Shown here piece after piece: positions 1-7,724 of a stretch of 64,000 nucleotides of DNA. The position numbers were made by a program, and so were the translations under genes. The notes beneath the pieces were generated by a model. That model was not told where the DNA came from. It saw only the letters and a list, made by a program, of their open reading frames with translations, and searched no databases. Source of the stretch: Scytonema sp. UIC 10036 (GTDB lineage: Bacteria > Cyanobacteriota > Cyanobacteriia > Cyanobacteriales > Nostocaceae). Each line of letters begins with the position of its first letter. Position 1 is the stretch's first letter. The stretch covers positions 101,955-165,954 of the forward strand of contig NZ_WJFC01000005.1 in assembly GCF_009725235.1 (NCBI RefSeq), read 5' to 3'.

Positions 1-2
1 AC

Positions 3-749
3 GTCATTCAACAGTCAGATTTGCGTATCTGTTCTGTTGATTTGGATTTAGACGGTCACATCGCTACTTGCAGCATTCTTGAGTCCGACGATAACGGGGT
101 TGTACACGAAGTTAGCCGTATGACCGTAAAAGGTCACGTAAGCCATGTCAGTCGTAGGAAGCGAGATTTGGGAAGGATTGCACGTAGGATGAACCAAACA
201 GGCAGAGTTGAAAAAGGCTTTGCTAGTACCAGATTTGCCAAAATATCTCGTCGAGAACGCAACGAGGGCTTTAGGATAGCGTCGGAGATAATCGAGTTCG
301 CACATCGTCATGGCTGTAAAGTCATCGTGTTTGAGCATCTTGGCAATCTCCGACCTAAGCGCGGCAAGTATTCAAAGCGTTCCAATCAAAAACGTGCCTA
401 TTGGCTCAAGGGCAAGATAGTTGATAATGTGCGTCGTATTGCATATCAGCGCTATGCAATCTTGACCGCGAGAGTCAACCCCAAAAACACAAGTAGGCAT
501 TGTGCTGTCGATGGAGTGGAAGTATGGAGAGGCAATCACTACCAGCCCAGCCTCCTAGAATTCTGCCAGCCCTACCAATGTGGTGGAAAGTGCTTTGCTA
601 CCATACTAGGACGCAGAGGAAGTTCAGCTTTGAACGCCGCCAGAAATATTGGGCTGAGATTTTTATCCCGTAGATTTGTACAGCCAGCACTCGCAGTAGA
701 GAAGGCTGGCACCCGTCGGAAAAGCCAAACTCTTAAGGGTGGGGTGTAA
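3..749 (+). CDS. TnpB-like (IS605 OrfB / Cas12-related) protein, C-terminal part, RuvC-III Asp absent
   Basis: The frame is open to the left edge, so the N-terminus lies outside the window. Numbering from the TTG at 21, the RuvC-I motif SVDLDLDG is near residues 5-12 and the RuvC-II Glu is E105 in VIVFEHLGNL. In active TnpB proteins the third RuvC motif is D-x-N-A-A-x-N; here it reads A203-L-N-A-A-R-N, so the catalytic Asp is replaced by Ala. The zinc ribbon is also irregular (SRHCAVDG, then YQCGGKC), with one Cys of the usual CxxC pair replaced. Family membership is clear from the EHLGN...KRAYW block. Loss of nuclease activity is inferred. It could be a guide-binding but non-cutting relative or a decayed transposase. 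Confidence 0.7.
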   Translation, partial: VIQQSDLRICSVDLDLDGHIATCSILESDDNGVVHEVSRMTVKGHVSHVSRRKRDLGRIARRMNQTGRVEKGFASTRFAKISRRERNEGFRIASEIIEFAHRHGCKVIVFEHLGNLRPKRGKYSKRSNQKRAYWLKGKIVDNVRRIAYQRYAILTARVNPKNTSRHCAVDGVEVWRGNHYQPSLLEFCQPYQCGGKCFATILGRRGSSALNAARNIGLRFLSRRFVQPALAVEKAGTRRKSQTLKGGV

Positions 750-916
750 TAAGATTGCAAGCAAGGTCGGCGGCTAACCGTACTCCAATCTTATTACAGG
801 TGCTGTGTAAGTGCCTCGTTGTCTCTCTTACCATCCTACGCCTACCCGGTTGAACCTACGGTTCTTGATTCTAGGTCGAGCGCTCACAGAGGAGAGAGGA
901 AACAAGTAGCTATGGT
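733..916 (+). ncRNA. Candidate structured guide-scaffold RNA at the 3' end of the TnpB-like gene
   Basis: TnpB genes usually carry their guide (omega) RNA at the 3' end, overlapping the stop codon. Here a perfect 12-bp stem pairs 746-757 (GTAATAAGATTG) with 786-797, and its left arm contains the stop codon. A small hairpin follows at 852-864 (GAACC-TAC-GGTTC). Pyrimidine-rich sequence near 815-828 can partly pair with purine-rich GAGGAGAGAGG near 890-900. No CRISPR repeat is visible. The RNA assignment is inferred from position and pairing only, and the ends are approximate. Confidence 0.4.
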
Positions 917-1006
917 TGACTCCGTTTGACTAAGCTATGAGATTACACACGCCCAGGTTCATTAACAATCCACCGGCTGTATTTATCAAAAAATCGAATG
1001 CTGCAC

Positions 1007-1270
1007 TCATGTTTGCTCCTTGCTAAACCAAATGATGACTAGTGCCAAAACCAAACCCACAAACTCACCCAAAGCTACACCAATTAAGATAGGTTGAATA
1101 CTCAAAACCTGCTGTTTTTCTTGAGTTGGCGGAACTGCTATCCATGTCCCCACTACCGTACCAGTTACCAAACTCAAACAATTTATACCAACCGCTAAAG
1201 TCGATGTCTTACGAGCATTGAGCAAGCTCTCGTCACGCAGTCGGTAAGAAACTGCAAGCATTTGAGACAC
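1007..1270 (-). CDS. Small protein with two predicted membrane segments
   Basis: An 87-residue protein with two hydrophobic stretches, near residues 24-45 (STLAVGINCLSLVTG...) and 59-81 (ILIGVALGEFVGLVLALVII), joined by a polar loop, and a basic or polar N-terminus. This suggests a two-helix inner-membrane protein. The start used is GTG at 1270, which shares one base with the stop codon of the upstream gene (TAGTG), so translation is probably coupled; an ATG four codons in is an alternative. It is the last gene of a three-gene minus-strand operon that begins with a MerR-like regulator. I do not recognise the family. Confidence 0.55.
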   Translation of the reverse strand: MSQMLAVSYRLRDESLLNARKTSTLAVGINCLSLVTGTVVGTWIAVPPTQEKQQVLSIQPILIGVALGEFVGLVLALVIIWFSKEQT

Positions 1271-1890
1271 TACTTCTTCGGAGATGGCTCGGTTTTCTGC
1301 TGCGAGGACTTCAACCGTTTCGGCTGCGGTGTCGATGTACCGACTAGTAGGGGATGAGTCTGTTCCCCCCAGTTGATTTTGCCGAAAAAATCGTTATCAA
1401 TCCGAGTCTGAATTCGCTCCTGCGCTTGGTCGTAACCGGCAATCTCCTTATTTGAGCCACTTTCTACATCACAACCGCCGTGGAAAATGAGTTCTTCCAG
1501 AGCGAGAGTGGAAGATTCCAGCACAACTTTATGACGCAAGTTTCCAAGTTGAATACCTTTATCAACATCTCGGTAAAGCATCCCGACAAAGCTATCAGCC
1601 GCCGCTTGTTCGGGGTCTACACCGAACCTCTGTTTGATATACTCGCGCTTATCAAAACGATGTTCTCCACCTTCACTGGTTTGCCTGGAGCGCATCTCCA
1701 GTAAATGACGGGCAGCCTCTTCAAGGGTCATCCCCTCAGAAGTTGCAGCAGTTTTTAACTGAAGCAATTGTTGTTCCACTTGTTCGCCAACCGTGTCACC
1801 TTGAATTTCTAAATTCAAAATTTGACAAACATTCCGCACGACATCATGCGACACCTGCAACTGTTGTGCTAGTTGATTTAGATGTTTCAT
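1270..1890 (-). CDS. Hypothetical protein with N-terminal helix-turn-helix-like segment
   Basis: The frame extends upstream to 1923, but the ATG at 1890 has GAGG about 11 bases before it and gives an N-terminus MKHLNQLAQQLQVSHDVV that resembles a helix-turn-helix. The gene overlaps the 3' end of the MerR-like gene by 47 bases. The middle is Glu/Gln/Lys rich and probably helical; the C-terminus is a basic Ser/Pro/Lys tail (QQKTEPSPKK). No enzymatic motif is visible. Overlap on both sides indicates coupled expression with its neighbours. Function unknown. Confidence 0.6.
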   Translation of the reverse strand: MKHLNQLAQQLQVSHDVVRNVCQILNLEIQGDTVGEQVEQQLLQLKTAATSEGMTLEEAARHLLEMRSRQTSEGGEHRFDKREYIKQRFGVDPEQAAADSFVGMLYRDVDKGIQLGNLRHKVVLESSTLALEELIFHGGCDVESGSNKEIAGYDQAQERIQTRIDNDFFGKINWGEQTHPLLVGTSTPQPKRLKSSQQKTEPSPKK

Positions 1891-2242
1891 TACGCTCAAT
1901 CCTCTTAATAACCGCCCGAACAATTACGTTGTTTTTTTCTGACTCGGCGATGTGCTTGGTCAAAAAGTCATACAGGGTTACCCCATTCACTTTTTGCAAG
2001 TAAGCATCCAAGCCACCCGCAGGAATAACCTGTTGCAAATACTCTTTGCACGTCAACCGTCTAATTTTTGTAGCGACATAGAAAATATCAGCAATTTCAA
2101 CTGTCGCTGCATCAAAATACCCGCCTCGTTTGCGAGGTTTCACTATCCCCGCGTAGGGATACCAGCGCTGCAAAGCCGCGATCGATATACCATACCTTTC
2201 GGCAAGAGTTTTCTGGGTGTAAATAACGTTGTCACATACCAT
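1844..2242 (-). CDS. MerR-like DNA-binding regulator
   Basis: A 132-residue protein. The N-terminus (IYTQKTLAERYGISIAALQR followed by WYPYAGIVKPRKRGGYF) matches the MerR arrangement of a helix-turn-helix followed by a wing and an aromatic/basic segment, then a helical region that could mediate dimerisation. There is no visible metal- or ligand-binding C-terminal domain. It is the first gene of a minus-strand operon and overlaps the next coding region. It probably regulates this operon. MerR-type repressors also accompany some cyanobacterial Cas12k transposons, but no Cas12k is seen here, so a link to the TnpB-like gene is only a possibility. Confidence 0.6.
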   Translation of the reverse strand: MVCDNVIYTQKTLAERYGISIAALQRWYPYAGIVKPRKRGGYFDAATVEIADIFYVATKIRRLTCKEYLQQVIPAGGLDAYLQKVNGVTLYDFLTKHIAESEKNNVIVRAVIKRIERNETSKSTSTTVAGVA

Positions 2243-2950
2243 TTATCAATCTCAATTCCAACTGAAAGAGAACATCAATTGAAAGACAATCAAACTAAGT
2301 CCTTGCTAAAGATAGTGTGAATTATTTTTTAATTCACCAGTTCTATGACTTTAGTACAGGTTTAGTTTAACTAAAACACAAATCAAGCTCAGCGAATCTC
2401 CAATTCAACTTCACATTTGCCAGGTTACATACTGCCTGTAGAGAATGCAAGCACGTTAGCCTATAGAAAGTGAAAAAAATTGAAGTATAACCAAATAGGT
2501 AAGAAAGCACTTTGAAAGAGATATATACCGAAAAGTCAAATTATTGGAAGCGATCGTGAAAGTTTTCGTTACGGTGCCTGTTCAAATAACCGTTACCTAA
2601 AAAATAATGTTGGCTTTTGAAAATTTTATTATGCGATTGTATGAAGACAAGACAACCCTTGACTTTTCTTGATTTTCCAGCCAAAATGACTATAATTGTG
2701 ACCCTAACAAATGAGTCATATAAACAATAAGCAATTGGGAAAACTGACTTGGACAATGTCTACCTTAGTGGCTTAAGCCAAGCGAAGCTGCTCAATTCAT
2801 TCGTTTAAGCCAACAAATGTAAGTGCAGTAGAACAAGGAAAAAGTAGTAAGTATGCCGATATTGGAATTAAATTAGTTAAGGTAATTGGGCACAAAAGCA
2901 TCGAAATAACCTTTTTTCTACATTCAAAATTCTTTAGATGACTAGAGCAA
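2243..2950. other. Intergenic stretch, no supported gene
   Basis: About 700 A+T-rich bases between the divergent MerR-like operon and the cytosine methylase. Short open frames here have no recognisable domains and poor start contexts. The stretch should contain the promoters of both flanking units. I see no strong inverted repeat. Confidence 0.5.
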
Positions 2951-4108
2951 ATGAAGCTTGAGAAAACAGCAGCAGACTTTTTTGCAGGAATTGGTCTCGT
3001 CACAATGGGTTTAATGAACCAAGGATGGCTTGTGAAATATGCCCTTGACTGCAGCGACGAGAAGCGCCTTTTGTACGAGGGGCATTTTGGAGTCGGACAC
3101 TATCACTGTAAAGACATCAGAAAAATAAGTGGAACTGAAGTCCCCAAAGTAACTTTAGCTCATGCCTCTTTCCCATGTGCTAACATCTCTGTTGCAGGTT
3201 CTAGGAACGGGCTGCATTCTGGAGAATCTTCTACATTCTGGGACTTTGTCCGAGTCCTGGGTGAAATGGGGAAACTTCAGGCAATAGGTCTTCCTCCTTT
3301 TATTCTTATTGAAAATGTGGAAGGTTTACTAACTTCTGGGCATGGAGAAGATTTAGTCCTTGCGTTAAAAGCTTTGAATAATCTTGGTTATACAGTCGAT
3401 CTCCTAGCCATCGATGCTGCCCATTTTGTTCCGCAAAGCAGGGTACGTTTATTTATCATAGGTAATCTGTTTGGTTTATCACAAACTCGCGATGAGTTGT
3501 CGCACATTATGAATAAGTCAAACGGTGCAAGACCTCAAAAAGTCAAAGATTTTATTGCTTCTAATCCGACAATTAAATGGAGCCTTCGCAATCTTCCAGA
3601 CTTACCCCAAAGAACAATCAACCTAGCTGATATTGTTGATGAAACTGAGGAATGGTGGGTAAAAGAACGAACAGAGTATTTGTTCAATCAGATGTTTGAG
3701 CGTCATCAAGCCCAAATTCGTTTCATGATGCAAAACGAAAATTGGTCTTACGGAACCGTCTTTCGACGCATGAGAGTGCGCTCCGGGATTAAACAATCAA
3801 CTGCAGAACTAAGAACTGATGGGATTGCTGGATGTTTGCGAACGCCCAAGGGAGGAAGTGCTCGTCAGATTATTGTAAGGGCAGGTTTTGGATGTTTTGA
3901 TGCTAGGTTAATCAATGCTTGTGAAAGCGCTCGTCTTATGGGAGCATCCGAATATTTGATTCCTCAAAATATTTCACTCAATAATATACTCTTTGGCTTT
4001 GGTGATGCTGTTTGCGTTCCGGTCATTGAATGGATTGCTGCAAATTATCTAAATCCATTATTTGATGAATTAAATAATACGATAAAAGCTTCATTAAGAT
4101 CTGCTTAA
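2951..4108 (+). CDS. DNA (cytosine-5) methyltransferase of a type II restriction-modification system
   Basis: A 385-residue protein with C5-methylase motifs in normal order: motif I DFFAGIGLV near residue 9 (SAM binding), motif IV FPCANIS with the catalytic Cys near residue 79, motif VI ENV near residue 119, motif VIII QSRVRLFIIG near residues 160-170, and a C-terminal motif X-like block (LINACESARLMG). The length is typical. It should methylate cytosine in the recognition site and protect it from the nuclease encoded convergently just downstream, whose 3' end overlaps this gene by 15 bp. The recognition sequence cannot be read from the protein. Confidence 0.93.
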   Translation: MKLEKTAADFFAGIGLVTMGLMNQGWLVKYALDCSDEKRLLYEGHFGVGHYHCKDIRKISGTEVPKVTLAHASFPCANISVAGSRNGLHSGESSTFWDFVRVLGEMGKLQAIGLPPFILIENVEGLLTSGHGEDLVLALKALNNLGYTVDLLAIDAAHFVPQSRVRLFIIGNLFGLSQTRDELSHIMNKSNGARPQKVKDFIASNPTIKWSLRNLPDLPQRTINLADIVDETEEWWVKERTEYLFNQMFERHQAQIRFMMQNENWSYGTVFRRMRVRSGIKQSTAELRTDGIAGCLRTPKGGSARQIIVRAGFGCFDARLINACESARLMGASEYLIPQNISLNNILFGFGDAVCVPVIEWIAANYLNPLFDELNNTIKASLRSA

Positions 4109-4633
4109 TTGCTCTTGGGGAAATATCAGCACACCATCTTGAATACTCATAACGACTTGACCGTGTGTTTTCACTGTACTGTTGCTGATATTTTTGCGGT
4201 ATCGTCGATTGGATTCTTGAGCGCCATAGCGTTCTTCTAAACCAGGTAACCAACTTCGGAAAATTTCTGACAGAAAATCTCCTCTAAGTTGGCGAACTGT
4301 AACGTTTCTGTAGTCTCGACTGTAAGACACAAATAAATGATCTACAGTCATATCCTTCAACAGCTTATCGCGACCTGTTCTCAAATGATACTGGTACTCA
4401 AATGAGTTACCATCAATACTAGATTTTACCTCGTAATTGCTAAGGTCGGCTCCATAGGTGCCAGTACCTCTATCTCCAGTCAGTATTGCACCAAACAACT
4501 CCCAGATCTGTGGCGAAATGCTTCCAGGTATCCGTATGTTATATTCTCTCAATAAATTAATAAGTTCTTCGTTGTAGATAAACTTTCTGTAAAACTCATA
4601 TGCTTCAAGTATCCTCAGTTGCGTCATAGCCAA
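4094..4633 (-). CDS. Putative type II restriction endonuclease (PD-(D/E)XK fold)
   Basis: A 179-residue protein encoded tail-to-tail with the cytosine methylase. The segment GADLSNYEVKSS (D...ExK, near residues 61-72) fits the catalytic core of PD-(D/E)XK nucleases, preceded by ELFGAILTGDRGTGTY. The small size suits a homodimeric type II enzyme. The assignment rests on pairing with the methylase plus this motif. The gene appears intact. The 15-bp 3' overlap means the two genes cannot easily be separated by recombination without damage to one of them. Confidence 0.75.
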   Translation of the reverse strand: MAMTQLRILEAYEFYRKFIYNEELINLLREYNIRIPGSISPQIWELFGAILTGDRGTGTYGADLSNYEVKSSIDGNSFEYQYHLRTGRDKLLKDMTVDHLFVSYSRDYRNVTVRQLRGDFLSEIFRSWLPGLEERYGAQESNRRYRKNISNSTVKTHGQVVMSIQDGVLIFPQEQLSRS

Positions 4634-4993
4634 AAGTCAAGTACGAAAAAAGCAGTTGTACATAAGTGGGCACTCCCCACCAACTTGGCTGCTTCCTTTT
4701 CAATACCCTATGACGTTTGGTACACAACTGCAATTATTTCTGTTGGAACTCAACTTTAGTCGGGCGATAAGCTCCGCGATCGCCCCTTCGGGTACTTCGT
4801 GCCATCGCTCAACCATCCCATACTTGCTCCAAGTAGCTTCACTCCCTCAACTAGCGTGTTCCCGTTGCTTGGAGCGAAGTAAACAATAAACCGTCTTGGC
4901 GATCGCATCCGAGCGCTGGGAACAATAAGGTAAGAGTGACTACCAGTCATTTGTCATGGTGTAGCAACCCGAGCGTTCTTGAATTTTGTGTAA
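4634..4993. other. Intergenic stretch with small dispersed-repeat sequence
   Basis: No convincing gene. Around 4758-4815 there is GCGATAAGCTCCGCGATCGC followed by further repeat-like G+C-rich text, typical of HIP1-containing dispersed repeats in cyanobacterial intergenic DNA. Short open frames here are composed of that repeat text. Confidence 0.5.
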
Positions 4994-5067
4994 TGACATC
5001 GATTAATCCCTTAGAGTTACCTTCAGTTCATTTATCCGAACTCAAAAAACTTCCCAATTGTACGGCT
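4994..5067 (+). pseudogene. 5' fragment of a GIY-YIG nuclease-like gene, cut by the IS
   Basis: The ATG at 4994 begins MTSINPLELPSVHLSELKKL, continuing PNCTA, which strongly resembles the start of cyanobacterial GIY-YIG nuclease-family proteins, where the next residues would be the xYF/GIY strand. The frame runs into the IS end at 5068 and stops at 5106. The remainder of this gene is not on the other side of the IS, so the locus has been rearranged or deleted. Identification is from memory of the family's N-terminus and needs a database check. Confidence 0.5.
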
Positions 5068-5069
5068 AC

Positions 5070-6240
5070 TTATATCTTGCACCTGGAAATATGGATGTTA
5101 AAACCATGACTACGTGCAAGAGGAGCCAAACGTTCGATATCAAGTAAAAGTAGAGACACAAGTATTTGTGGAAAGATAAATTCAAGTGCAGTTTGAGCCG
5201 CTTGTCCCCAATCGGGAAGATCGGGATCGTCAAATGATAAGTAAGCCCAATGGGCTAAAATGTAGGCAATTAACGAAAGCACCAACCAGCGATATACACC
5301 AAGTAAAGTACCTTGACCAAAACGGTGAAGACCGAAACGGTGTTTTGCAGTTTTAAACCAACCCTCTATTTGCCAACGTCGTTTACCCCACCAACTGATA
5401 GTGCTGGCTTTCAAGGGTTTGGTAGATAGGACAAAGCGTTTTTCAAGCTTGCCGTTATCGCGTTTGAGGTAATACCACGTAACAGAGACAGGAAATCTCA
5501 AACCAACAAAGCACACTTGTTGACCCTTTTGATGTAGACGTGCCAAAGTTCGTCCATCGGTTAATTGGCGATCGCCACGTACACCTGTGATAGCATGATA
5601 TTTCAGCCTGCGGATCGCATGGAGAAATTCTGCACTTCCAAAGGCCGTATCAGCTAAAATCATCACTTCTATTGTGTCTGGTTAATTTCAATGGCAAGCA
5701 TTTGACTAGCTTTAATCCTAGTTGTGCGGGGGAAGTAGTGTCCTTACCTCTCCAAACACGAAAACTCCAAGGGATACGCCACTGTCCAACAACCAAATAC
5801 AGCACGACCAAATGTAACCCACGTTTCCCGTTATATACAGAGATTAAAGGCTCAAGTTCTTTAAAGAAGCCACATTTTTCAAGGGTGGTCAGGTCAATAA
5901 TCACCTGTAAACAAGGTCTGCGACCCTTGGAAACATGGGATAAGACTTGTTGAAGTACGTACTGACGAACTGTGCGAATGACAGTACGTGTTGACCAACG
6001 GTATTGATTCAAAAAACGGCTTAAAGCACTTGCAGATTTGGTTTGACAATGTTCAGGCAAAGGATTGCCTTGTGCTTCTAAAAACAATCCAAACATCGCT
6101 TCAAGATTGTCTTTTTGGTATTGGGTCGGTGAGACAGCGCTGCAGGAGGGTTTCCCTCCGTAGGCGACTGCGAACCCGAAGGGCATCAAAGACAATAGGG
6201 TGTACACTAAATTTTGGGCGTGGGCAAGAATTTTTTCCAT
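5070..6240 (-). pseudogene. IS4-family DDE transposase, frameshifted
   Basis: Two overlapping frames (6240-5650, then 5666-5070) together give one DDE transposase: first Asp in VIIDLTTLEK, second in MILADTAFGS, and Glu in RRWQIEGWFK. The frame change falls near 5660-5685, just before the second Asp, and no obvious slippery heptamer is visible, so a simple frameshift mutation is more likely than programmed frameshifting. Residues 21-37 of the first part are encoded by a 51-bp dispersed repeat inserted in frame. The element is probably not autonomous. Confidence 0.8.
6130..6180 (-). repeat. 51-bp dispersed repeat inserted in frame within the transposase gene
   Basis: The transposase reads ...LLSLMP, then FGFAVAYGGKPSCSAVS, then PTQYQKDN..., where the 17-residue middle interrupts an otherwise continuous family-like sequence. 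The DNA contains the hairpin GGAGGG-TTT-CCCTCC (6145-6159). It resembles small repeats that recur between genes in filamentous cyanobacteria, and because 51 is a multiple of three the frame is kept. Confidence 0.6.
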
Positions 6241-6338
6241 TGTTCTTGCTTGATTTATATGGATTTCAACGCCCTTTTTCTCATATTCTGGTGGCAGATT
6301 GCAAATGCAACCGCTTTTCCTAAAAATTAAAAGTTAGC

Positions 6339-6496
6339 CTTTCAAAAAGAATGATAATCGCCAACAGGGGGAAAGTGGTCGCCGTCGGCGACCACTTTCC
6401 CCCTATGTAATTGCTAAACACAAAGATGAGGGTAGAGGCAGCTCCCGTCGGGAGCTGCCTCTACCCCTCTCGTTGATTATCATTTGTATTTTCAAA
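6339..6496. repeat. Nested inverted-repeat element with twin 17-bp hairpins
   Basis: Outer arms contain ATGATAATC (6351-6359) and GATTATCAT (6475-6483), extended by imperfect CTTT..AAAA matches. Inside are two perfect hairpins of identical geometry: 6367-6383 pairs with 6387-6403, and 6430-6446 pairs with 6450-6466. Each has a 17-bp stem and a 3-base GTC loop, but the stem sequences are unrelated. The element sits between the transposase start and the right IS end, and looks like a MITE or a structured RNA/DNA element. Confidence 0.65.
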
Positions 6497-6660
6497 GAGA
6501 TTAGTTGATAGCTCTCTGAGCAGTTACTAGGAATAACACTAGTACTTTGAGATAATTTAATAACAATATAGTACTTAAGCCTATTTCATTTCTCCTTGTT
6601 ACACTTTTACCTCTTTATTTGCCGCTCTGCGGGTTACCCTTACAGGTGCAAGATATAAGT

Positions 6661-7062
6661 TCCCTTATAAAATCTTCAAACATTCCTAGTGGGAGTAGTA
6701 TGCTCTCAACTTCTACATCATCCTCGCTAAAAACAATGGTTTCACATCTAAATCTATAGCCAGACCATTTGATAGTCGGTAGTCTATCTACCGCATCCTG
6801 TAAGTTTTTTACTAAGTTGTTATAACGTGGGTCGGGATTTTTACTGCCGTGCATTATCCACCAATAAACATTGTGCCTGACAAAATGCTTACCATTTGTA
6901 TTAAAACATACCTCTATTTCTACACCATCCACATATAAGAATTGACGGGTCATAACTCTAGCTTCACCTTCAGGCATTGGCTCTAATTCCTCCCAAGTAT
7001 TGACAAAGGTAACATCTTTATATTTCCCTTCATTAGGCTGATTTTTATCACCAAGCTCTACA
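6661..7062 (-). pseudogene. Internal fragment of an unrecognised gene, cut at both ends by mobile elements
   Basis: An open frame without a stop runs from the Tn3-type terminal repeat (7063) to the IS terminal repeat (6660), so both ends are lost. The protein reads VELGDKNQPNEGKYKD..., then TRQFLYVDGVEIEVCFNTNG, and ends ...GMFEDFIREL before running into IS sequence. I do not recognise the family. Truncation by two unrelated elements shows the gene was present before both arrived. Confidence 0.6.
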
Positions 7063-7099
7063 GGAGGTTGAGCCGAGATCCGCGCGAAAACGGAAATAG
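7063..7099 (+). repeat. Left terminal inverted repeat of the Tn3-family element
   Basis: Exact inverted match to 15874-15910 over 37 bp; the next bases diverge. It marks the outer boundary and the transposase binding site. Confidence 0.85.
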
Positions 7100-7238
7100 T
7101 GGCTTGAAACCCTTGCTATGCTTAAGTTTTAGTAATTAGGGACTTTTATAGAACATTTGCACATCTTGGCAGAACGGGTAAACAAGGTAGACAAGAGTAT
7201 TGAGTAATATCAGTGCTATTAGATGAGAGGGTTAATAA

Positions 7239-7667
7239 ATGAGTATAAATGCTGAGGAATTATTAAGCTTGTATGCTGCTGGACGGAGAGATTTTACTAC
7301 TGATATCATCAAGGATAGGCATGAAGGTTTTTTTAAAGGTGTTGACCTCAGTGGCATTAATCTAGAAGGTTCCCGTATTGATATTGACTTTAGTGGTGCC
7401 CGGATGAAAAACGCTAGTTTCCGACATACGAAATGGCGTTTTATTAAATGGGAAGATGTTTACCTTACTGGTTCCGATTTCACAGGGATGAACAATATCG
7501 TGGGATGCACCTTCATTAATTGCGATTTCAGCAACACTACTTGGAGTAAAGCCAATTTGTGGCAAACAAGTTTCGTCGAGTGCATTTCCCCTGATTTTGA
7601 CAGCTTCAAAGATGCCCAGTTTTCCGAGATTCAATTCTTTAGTAAAAGCCAGTACTTCGGCTATTAG
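7239..7667 (+). CDS. Pentapeptide-repeat-like protein
   Basis: A 142-residue protein with A(D/N)LxX-type repeats: FKGVDLSGINLEG, IDFSGARMKNASF, YLTGSDFTGM, CTFINCDFSNTTWSKANLWQ. These form right-handed beta-helices. Pentapeptide proteins are frequent in cyanobacteria; a few mimic DNA and bind gyrase, most have no known role. It sits just inside the left end of the Tn3 element and converges with tnpA, as cargo. There is no signal peptide. Confidence 0.7.
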   Translation: MSINAEELLSLYAAGRRDFTTDIIKDRHEGFFKGVDLSGINLEGSRIDIDFSGARMKNASFRHTKWRFIKWEDVYLTGSDFTGMNNIVGCTFINCDFSNTTWSKANLWQTSFVECISPDFDSFKDAQFSEIQFFSKSQYFGY

Positions 7668-7724
7668 AAAAAACATAGGGTCAAGCGAATTGATGCGCGA
7701 GTTCTTCAAAGCCGCGCTTTATGT

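Larger units (their letters stand above)
5068..6660 (-). mobile_element. IS4-type insertion sequence, 1593 bp, with 18-bp perfect terminal inverted repeats
   Basis: The ends are ACTTATATCTTGCACCTG at 5068-5085 and its exact reverse complement at 6643-6660. The single transposase gene runs on the minus strand and its last codons lie inside the left repeat. The outer flanks show no matching target duplication (GGCT left, TCCC right) and carry fragments of two different genes in opposite orientation. This suggests recombination between copies or an adjacent deletion after insertion. The element also carries a nested hairpin element upstream of the transposase. Confidence 0.8.

Noticed and set aside
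1..960. Possible Cas12k/type V CRISPR-associated transposon start
   Set aside because: The visible protein does not resemble the Cas12k C-terminus, and no repeat-spacer array is present; the text fits TnpB-like proteins better.
2541..2756. 71-codon open frame on the minus strand
   Set aside because: No domain, poor composition and no ribosome binding site; treated as intergenic.
5650..5700. Programmed frameshift in the IS4-type transposase
   Set aside because: No slippery sequence or downstream structure is evident, and IS4-type transposases are normally single-frame.
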